64,000 nt of DNA from DAIRDK01 sp035403225 (lineage in GTDB: Bacteria > Bacteroidota > Bacteroidia > Bacteroidales > FEN-979), in NCBI GenBank assembly GCA_035403225.1, contig DAONET010000012.1, forward strand, positions 1 to 64,000. Direction: 5' to 3'. Made by a program: the position numbers and the translations under genes. Of this stretch, positions 59,081 to 64,000 are shown piece after piece. Each line of letters opens with the position of its first letter. Position 1 is the stretch's first letter. Under the pieces are notes generated by a model. The model had not been told where the DNA came from and did no database searches. It was given only the letters and a program-made list of their open reading frames with translations.

Positions 59081-59992
59081 ATGAAAAACAGAAGTTTAGT
59101 TTCCATCAATGATTTCACGCGCGAAGAGCATCTCCGGATCCTTGACCTGGCAGGAGCTTTTGAAAAGAACCCCAGGCAACGCATTCTGGAAGACTATGTC
59201 GTCGCCACTCTCTTTTTTGAACCCAGTACACGTACCAGGCTAAGTTTCGAAAGCGCCGCCTCACGCCTGGGCGCACGGGTCATCGGATTTTCCGATACAT
59301 CCAGCACCAGCACCCAGAAAGGGGAATCACTGGCCGATACGATCAAGATCGTTTCCAACTACAGCGACATCATCATCATGCGACATCCCCGTGAAGGGAG
59401 TGCACGCTATGCCAGTGAGGTAGCTACCGTGCCTATCGTCAATGCCGGCGACGGAGCTAACCAACATCCTACTCAAACCCTGCTGGACCTTTATTCCATC
59501 CGGAAAACACAAGGAACCCTCGACAACCTGAACATCGCTTTCGTCGGGGACCTGAAGTACGGACGTACCGTGCATTCACTGGTGATGGCCATGTGCAATT
59601 ATCACACTACTTTTCACCTCGTTTCTCCGGAAGAACTGAAACTTCCCGGCTCAGTAAAAATCCACATTAAAGAGAAAAACCTGGAATATCACCAATATGT
59701 CGACATCCTTGACGCTCTCCCCAACGTGGACATTCTTTATATGACCCGAATCCAGAAAGAACGGTTCTCTGATCCCATGGAATATGAAAAAGTGAAGAAC
59801 TCGTATATCCTGCGAAGCAACATGCTCGAAGGCGTTAAACCTAACTTAAAGATCCTCCATCCACTACCTCGCGTCAATGAGATCAATGTTGATGTGGACC
59901 ACAACAAGGAAGCATATTACTTCACCCAGGCACTCAACGGAGTATATGTCCGCCAGGCCATCCTTGCATCAATCCTGGGCGTTGTCGAATAA
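59081..59992 (+). CDS. pyrB: Aspartate carbamoyltransferase, catalytic subunit
   Basis: A 303-residue enzyme of pyrimidine synthesis, joining carbamoyl phosphate (from CarAB, encoded at 14005-18293) and aspartate. The carbamoyl-phosphate loop is '[13 protein letters not shown]', with '[16 protein letters not shown]' carrying the 80s-loop Ser and Lys, and '[16 protein letters not shown]' for binding. Start at ATG 59081 is chosen since the upstream TTG at 59057 lies in the promoter. pyrI follows after 15 nt. Confidence 0.98.
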   Translation: MKNRSLVSINDFTREEHLRILDLAGAFEKNPRQRILEDYVVATLFFEPSTRTRLSFESAASRLGARVIGFSDTSSTSTQKGESLADTIKIVSNYSDIIIMRHPREGSARYASEVATVPIVNAGDGANQHPTQTLLDLYSIRKTQGTLDNLNIAFVGDLKYGRTVHSLVMAMCNYHTTFHLVSPEELKLPGSVKIHIKEKNLEYHQYVDILDALPNVDILYMTRIQKERFSDPMEYEKVKNSYILRSNMLEGVKPNLKILHPLPRVNEINVDVDHNKEAYYFTQALNGVYVRQAILASILGVVE

Positions 59993-60007
59993 TTAAATCC
60001 GAAGAAA

Positions 60008-60478
60008 ATGGAAAAAGAAGTATTACGAAAAGAATTGAAAGTTTCAGCCATCGAGAATGGAACTGTCATCGACCATATCCCCTCCTCCAGCGTTTTTCAG
60101 GTAATCAGGATATTGAACCTTTCAGAAATCGATAACCAGGTACTGTTTGGGACGAACCTCGAAAGCCGGAAAATGGGCACCAAAGGGATCATCAAAGTAA
60201 AAAACAAATATTTCGCCCCCGACGAAATCAACAAGATCGCGCTCGTGGCGCCGTCGGCCACCATGATCATGATCAAGAATTACGCGGTGGTGGAGAAAAA
60301 AAAGATCACGGTTCCCGACAAAGTCGAAAACATTGTGAAATGTTTTAATCCGAACTGCATCACCAATTATGAACCTATCCCTACCCGGTTTGATGTGGTG
60401 GATAAAACTGACCTCAAGCTTTGCTGTCATTATTGTGAAAAGATAACAGCCAAAGACAACATCACCTTCCTCCCCTGA
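60008..60478 (+). CDS. pyrI: Aspartate carbamoyltransferase, regulatory subunit
   Basis: A 156-residue subunit that binds CTP/ATP and tunes PyrB. The N-terminal allosteric domain ('ENGTVIDHIP', about residues 16-25) and the C-terminal zinc domain with four Cys ('CFNPNC' and 'CCHYC') are complete, so the holoenzyme should be of the E. coli class B type, feedback-regulated by CTP. Confidence 0.97.
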   Translation: MEKEVLRKELKVSAIENGTVIDHIPSSSVFQVIRILNLSEIDNQVLFGTNLESRKMGTKGIIKVKNKYFAPDEINKIALVAPSATMIMIKNYAVVEKKKITVPDKVENIVKCFNPNCITNYEPIPTRFDVVDKTDLKLCCHYCEKITAKDNITFLP

Positions 60479-60494
60479 ACCGGAGTACGCTGAG

Positions 60495-61118
60495 ATGAAG
60501 AGACTCTTGCTATTCTTGCCGGCCGTGATTCTTTCATTGACCTGTTTGGCACAGGTTGAGGTGACAGATAGTGCACCGTCAAGCGCCATCTCCCGCCCAA
60601 CCGTCAAAAAATGGGACTATGGCGTTCAACTGGGCTCCATGGCTGCCTTTTCCAAGGGATATGGCTCCGAATTCAGCACGTTTGTCTCCCCGCACGTAAC
60701 GTGGAATTCTTCCAACCGGTTCAGCGTTACGGCGGGAATCAGTGTGGTCAGCACTACCCTCTCGGGATATAAGCCCTGGTATTTGATGGAATCGGATAAA
60801 GGATACAGCGGGATCTATTCACAAGCATTAGTATACGTTACGGGACAATACCTGCTGAGCAAAAACCTGCTGCTCAACGGATCCCTGTATGCCGATGTCC
60901 CCCTCACCGGGAGCACATCTTCAAACCCATACATGACCACCGGTTTTAAAGGAATGTCGATGGATTTGCAATACCGGCTGGGGGAAAATGCAACCATAGA
61001 AGCCGGTTTCAATTACATGAACGGGCAGGGTCCTTTTTATTCCGATCCGTTCAGCCGATACGGTTCCTCGTTGCATGACCCTTTTCAACCGGGCAATTCA
61101 ACCTTATTCAACCACTGA
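60495..61118 (+). CDS. Exported barrel-like protein of unknown function
   Basis: A 207-residue protein with a signal peptide ending 'TCLAQ'. The mature part alternates hydrophobic and polar residues in strands with many aromatic residues and Gly ('WDYGVQLGSMAAFSKGYGSEF', then 'LVYVTGQYLLSKNLLLNGSLYADV'), as in small outer-membrane beta-barrels. It lies 16 nt after pyrI and is probably on the same transcript, with no obvious functional link. Confidence 0.7.
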   Translation: MKRLLLFLPAVILSLTCLAQVEVTDSAPSSAISRPTVKKWDYGVQLGSMAAFSKGYGSEFSTFVSPHVTWNSSNRFSVTAGISVVSTTLSGYKPWYLMESDKGYSGIYSQALVYVTGQYLLSKNLLLNGSLYADVPLTGSTSSNPYMTTGFKGMSMDLQYRLGENATIEAGFNYMNGQGPFYSDPFSRYGSSLHDPFQPGNSTLFNH

Positions 61119-61210
61119 ACGGTCCTCTATAAAACCTCCATTTTGATAATGTCTGATTGACAATTGGTCGAAAGACCGGATATTATTCTTCTCTTTTTTG
61201 TATTATTGGG

Positions 61211-62287
61211 ATGAAAAAGAACAGACCTGTGCCATACAAACCCTTAATACAGAAAAAATGGACGAGAATATTGAGTCATGTCATCTTCTGGATATTCATC
61301 GTCGGCTTCTTTACCTTCGTTTTTGGTATCAGAAAAGGAGAAGCGTATCTGAAAGTTACTCAATTGTTGCTCGGGACCCTGCCGGTTGACATACTTTTTA
61401 CTTACTTCATTCTCTACTTGCTGATTCCGAAGTACCTGCTGAAAAAACGTTTTTTCAGTTTTGTCCTCTTTCTGTTCATTTCCTTTTCCATCGTGGTGGT
61501 CATTGAATGGACCATCAACTATTATGTGATGTATCCCTGGGTATATCCCGATTTTGTTAAATGGAAAAGCCAACTACACTATTTATCAGGAGAAGCTTTC
61601 GGGTTATATATTTCCATCGGATTCGTGGTATTGCTTGCTTCCACAATTAAACTGCTGAAGCAATGGTTGGAGAGCCAGCAGGGAAAAGCTGACCTGGAGA
61701 TCCAGAACAGAAAAAGCGAACTGGCGCTGCTGAAGTCGCAGGTGAACCCGCATTTTCTGTTTAACACCCTGAACAACATCGATGTCCTGATCAGGAAGGA
61801 TCCTGATAAAGCCTCCGACTCGGTGATGAAACTTTCGGGCATCATGCGGTATTTCATTTATGAATCGGATACGGAAAAAGTACCGTTGCAAAAAGAAGTG
61901 GACTACCTCGAAAGTTTCATTGATCTCCAACGGTTACGGTATAAGAACACCGGGTTTATCCGTTATCAGAAGACCGGTAATATGGAGGGAATCCTTATTG
62001 CGCCCATGCTTTTTGTGCCATTTGTGGAGAATGCCTTCAAGCATGGAACTCACCGGGAACTGGTACCGGGAATTTCCATCGACCTCTCCGTCACATCCGG
62101 AAAAATCAGGCTTGATGTATGGAATTACTTCGAAGGAAATGGTTATGGGAACAACCATATCGGACCGGGTATCGGGCTGACGAACGTAAGTAAACGGCTC
62201 GAACTGATTTATCCTGAAAAGCATAAACTGGAGGTTACAAAAGAAGGCGACCGTTTTGTCATCTCCCTTGAAATAGACACAGAATGA
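61211..62287 (+). CDS. LytS/YehU-type membrane sensor kinase
   Basis: A 358-residue kinase: four membrane helices in the N-terminal half (about residues 20-150), a short coiled coil, then a His_kinase domain with 'QVNPHFLFNTLNNID' (phosphoacceptor His) and an intact N-box 'FVPFVENAFKHG' and 'GIGLTNVSKRL'. Start at ATG 61211 is chosen over a TTG at 61157. The stop overlaps the start of the LytTR regulator by 4 nt, so the pair is coupled. The signal sensed within the membrane is unknown. Confidence 0.92.
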   Translation: MKKNRPVPYKPLIQKKWTRILSHVIFWIFIVGFFTFVFGIRKGEAYLKVTQLLLGTLPVDILFTYFILYLLIPKYLLKKRFFSFVLFLFISFSIVVVIEWTINYYVMYPWVYPDFVKWKSQLHYLSGEAFGLYISIGFVVLLASTIKLLKQWLESQQGKADLEIQNRKSELALLKSQVNPHFLFNTLNNIDVLIRKDPDKASDSVMKLSGIMRYFIYESDTEKVPLQKEVDYLESFIDLQRLRYKNTGFIRYQKTGNMEGILIAPMLFVPFVENAFKHGTHRELVPGISIDLSVTSGKIRLDVWNYFEGNGYGNNHIGPGIGLTNVSKRLELIYPEKHKLEVTKEGDRFVISLEIDTE

Positions 62288-63015
62288 AGATCCGTTGTAT
62301 TGTAGTGGATGATGAGCCATTGGCAGTGGAAAAGCTGACCGGCTATTTTGAAAGGATGACCCTATTGCAATGTGAAGGCACTTTCGAGAATGCGCTGGAG
62401 GCCATGGTATTTCTTCATTCACATCCTATCGACTTGGTTTTTCTTGATATCCAGATGGAAAAACTGACGGGGATCCAGATGCTGGAAATCATGAAAAACA
62501 GGCCCCGGATCATCATTACTTCCGCGTATGACAAGTATGCGCTGAAAGGGTATGAACTGGATGTGACGGATTTCCTGTTGAAGCCTATCTCGTTCGAAAG
62601 GTTTATCAAGGCAGTGGACAAAGTAGCGGCCGAAATGATGGCGGAGGCAGAGTCAGTAACCACGGTTGCCGTCCCGGCAGAAGAACTTCCCGACAATGAT
62701 TTCATCTTTGTAAAAGCCGATTACCAGATGCAGAAAGTACGGTTAGCGGATATCATTTTCATTGAAGGGATGAAAGATTACCTTCGTATTCATCTCGAAA
62801 ACTCGCGTATCATGACCCTGATGAGCTTTTCGAGGATGGAAAAAGCCCTTCCGTCAAGCCGTTTCAAAAGGATCCACAAATCCTTTATCATCCCTGTGGA
62901 TAAAATTGACCAGGTTGAACGGACTGTCGTCACCATCGGATCGCATAAAATCCCTATTGGTAATAAGTACCGGAAAGATTTCTTTGATTTCCTGGAGAAA
63001 AACCGGATCGTCTGA
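62284..63015 (+). CDS. LytTR-family response regulator
   Basis: A 243-residue regulator with a receiver domain ('VVDDEPLAVEKL', phosphoacceptor Asp in 'LVFLDIQMEK', Lys in 'FLLKPI') and a C-terminal LytTR DNA-binding domain (from about residue 135, with 'RFKRIHKSFIIPVDKI'). It is partnered with the preceding kinase. No LytTR-like direct repeat was noticed upstream of the pair, so its targets probably lie elsewhere. Confidence 0.94.
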   Translation: MKIRCIVVDDEPLAVEKLTGYFERMTLLQCEGTFENALEAMVFLHSHPIDLVFLDIQMEKLTGIQMLEIMKNRPRIIITSAYDKYALKGYELDVTDFLLKPISFERFIKAVDKVAAEMMAEAESVTTVAVPAEELPDNDFIFVKADYQMQKVRLADIIFIEGMKDYLRIHLENSRIMTLMSFSRMEKALPSSRFKRIHKSFIIPVDKIDQVERTVVTIGSHKIPIGNKYRKDFFDFLEKNRIV

Positions 63016-63579
63016 TCACTTCAGTTCCCGATATCGGTAACAGTGAACCAGGTGATCATTCACCATGCCGGCTGCCTGCATGTATGCATAACAAATGGTA
63101 CTGCCCACGAACTTAAAGCCGCGTTTTACCAGGTCTTTGCTCATATTGTCCGATTCGAATGAACGGGGTGGCAATTCAGCCAATTTTTTCCAGTGGTTCA
63201 ATACTGGTTCATGGTTCACAAACTTCCAGATATAGTGGTCGAAAGAACCGAATTCGCGCTGCACCTCCATGAATCGCCCGGCATTGTTCACCGTAGCCAG
63301 GATCTTGGCCTTGTTGCGAATAATCCCAGCATCCCCGAGCAATGAAGTGATCTTTTCTTCATCGTACTTCACGATCAGGCGATAATCGAAATCATCGAAG
63401 GCCTTTCGAAAGTTCTCCCGTTTATGGAGGATTGTTTTCCAACTTAACCCTGCCTGAAAGGAATCCAGAACGATGTACTCGAAATGTTTCCGGTCATCAT
63501 GTACCGGGACGCCCCATTCTTCATCATGATACCGGATCATCAGCCGATCATCCGAAGGCCATTCACAAGAATTTTTCAT
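63016..63579 (-). CDS. tag: DNA-3-methyladenine glycosylase I
   Basis: A 187-residue base-excision enzyme that removes 3-methyladenine from alkylated DNA. The N-terminal 'CEWP' and 'YHDEEWG' and the C-terminal 'HLVHCYR' give the family's zinc ligands Cys, His, His and Cys. The catalytic region 'DSFQAGLSWKTILHKRENFR' is intact. Start at ATG 63579 matches the family N-terminus. It ends base-to-base with the LytTR regulator gene. Confidence 0.96.
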   Translation of the reverse strand: MKNSCEWPSDDRLMIRYHDEEWGVPVHDDRKHFEYIVLDSFQAGLSWKTILHKRENFRKAFDDFDYRLIVKYDEEKITSLLGDAGIIRNKAKILATVNNAGRFMEVQREFGSFDHYIWKFVNHEPVLNHWKKLAELPPRSFESDNMSKDLVKRGFKFVGSTICYAYMQAAGMVNDHLVHCYRYRELK

Positions 63580-63725
63580 GACTTCAAAGCTACAAAACAA
63601 CCTCATTCATCATTGAAAATTTGCGAACTGTCGTCATTTCTCCGTCCTTCATCCATTTTCATGAGCAGACTCTGAAGTTATATCTACTTTTATACCGGAA
63701 GTTCGGAGGATATGCCGGTAAATCA

Positions 63726-64000
63726 ATGAAAATGAAAGTGCGGGTTATTATTTCGATCCTCATCTTCGGATGCTACATCATCCCTTTGGGAGGAAAGGCC
63801 ATGAAGACGGGTGTTGACGGAGGAAACAAAACCGAAGTTCCTTCATGGTATAAGACGGATCTGATTATTGACGGGAGCTGTGCTGACTGGTCATCCCGGA
63901 TGTTCTATTGTCGTTTTGATGCGAAAGTGTTTTATGCTGCTGCCAACGACAACTCGCATCTCTTTATTTGTCTGCAAGTGCTGGACCCATCGGAACAATC
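63726..64000 (+). CDS. Exported CBM9-like protein, cut by the window edge
   Basis: The frame opens at ATG 63726 and stays open to the end of the window (about 91 codons). The N-terminus is a hydrophobic export signal. From about residue 55 the pattern 'DGSCADWSS ... YAAANDNSHLFICLQV' is that of the CBM9/DOMON-like domain found in many Bacteroidota exported proteins. Most of the protein lies outside the window, so its role and length are unknown. Confidence 0.7.
   Translation, partial: MKMKVRVIISILIFGCYIIPLGGKAMKTGVDGGNKTEVPSWYKTDLIIDGSCADWSSRMFYCRFDAKVFYAAANDNSHLFICLQVLDPSEQ

Noticed and set aside
57600..59081. A 493-codon open frame opposite the cyclic-2,3-DPG synthetase gene
   Set aside because: The plus-strand gene has promoter, ribosome-binding site, motifs and terminator; the reverse frame has none of these.
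61166..61177. Short GGTC-GAAA-GACC hairpin upstream of the second LytS-type kinase
   Set aside because: Only a 4-bp stem with no clear T-run directly after it; it could be chance.
1..64000. CRISPR array, insertion sequence, integrase, prophage or rRNA
   Set aside because: No regularly spaced repeats, no transposase or recombinase motifs and no rRNA signature were seen on either strand.

Overview
The window is a chromosomal segment of a member of the Bacteroidota, most likely a Bacteroidales/Marinilabiliales-type organism; no rRNA or marker allows a genus call. The evidence is: four secreted proteins with type IX secretion (T9SS) C-terminal sorting domains and a PorE-like T9SS protein; promoters of the phylum's own type (-33 TTTG, about 19 nt, -7 TAnnTTTG) in front of many genes; few strong Shine-Dalgarno sites; a catalytic plus regulatory aspartate carbamoyltransferase pair; and LytTR-type two-component systems. 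I see no CRISPR array, insertion sequence, phage or rRNA.

Layout. 1-2638: a compact accessory operon of a winged-helix protein, a DNA-polymerase-beta-fold nucleotidyltransferase and a calcineurin-like phosphoesterase, with its own consensus promoter; this is the best candidate for an undescribed system. 2639-3058: a 3' remnant of a lost gene and a terminator. 3059-9372: an RND tripartite efflux operon (permease, adaptor, TolC) with a TetR regulator and two matching operator-like sites. 9508-13950: a T9SS Omp28-like protein, a LytTR regulator/kinase pair whose kinase looks degenerate, LytTR-like direct repeats, and a small exported protein. 14005-18293: carAB. 18404-23051: M28 peptidase, ferredoxin-CDGSH protein, small lipoprotein, RarA, KdsA. 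23053-31297: a long leftward cluster holding a full GDP-heptose pathway (gmhA, hddA, hddC, gmhB), two glycosyltransferases, a sodium symporter and two DUF proteins.

31376-32366: SRP RNA, a YrdC/Sua5 protein starting at TTG, and tRNA-Lys. 32577-42029: universal stress protein, TPR adenylate cyclase, M16 peptidase, SPFH protein, M49 lipoprotein and a spermidine-synthase-like methyltransferase. 42030-47025: an SOS-type mutagenesis cassette (DnaE-like polymerase, DinB, divergent XRE-S24 self-cleaving repressor). 47033-51873: leftward ffh-folD-queE-porE-like operon. 51954-55716: two tandem paralogous T9SS cargo proteins. 55726-61118: argS, a cyclic 2,3-diphosphoglycerate synthetase homologue with a near-perfect promoter, then pyrBI and a small barrel-like protein. 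61211-64000: an intact LytTR kinase/regulator pair, DNA-3-methyladenine glycosylase I, and the start of a CBM9-like secreted protein cut by the window edge.

Genes that act together: carAB and pyrBI supply the first pyrimidine steps; SRP RNA and Ffh, both present here, form the signal recognition particle; KdsA, the heptose genes and the glycosyltransferases serve surface glycans; RarA, the polymerase cassette and TagA serve DNA damage responses; the sorting-domain proteins depend on a T9SS of which only the PorE-like part lies in the window.
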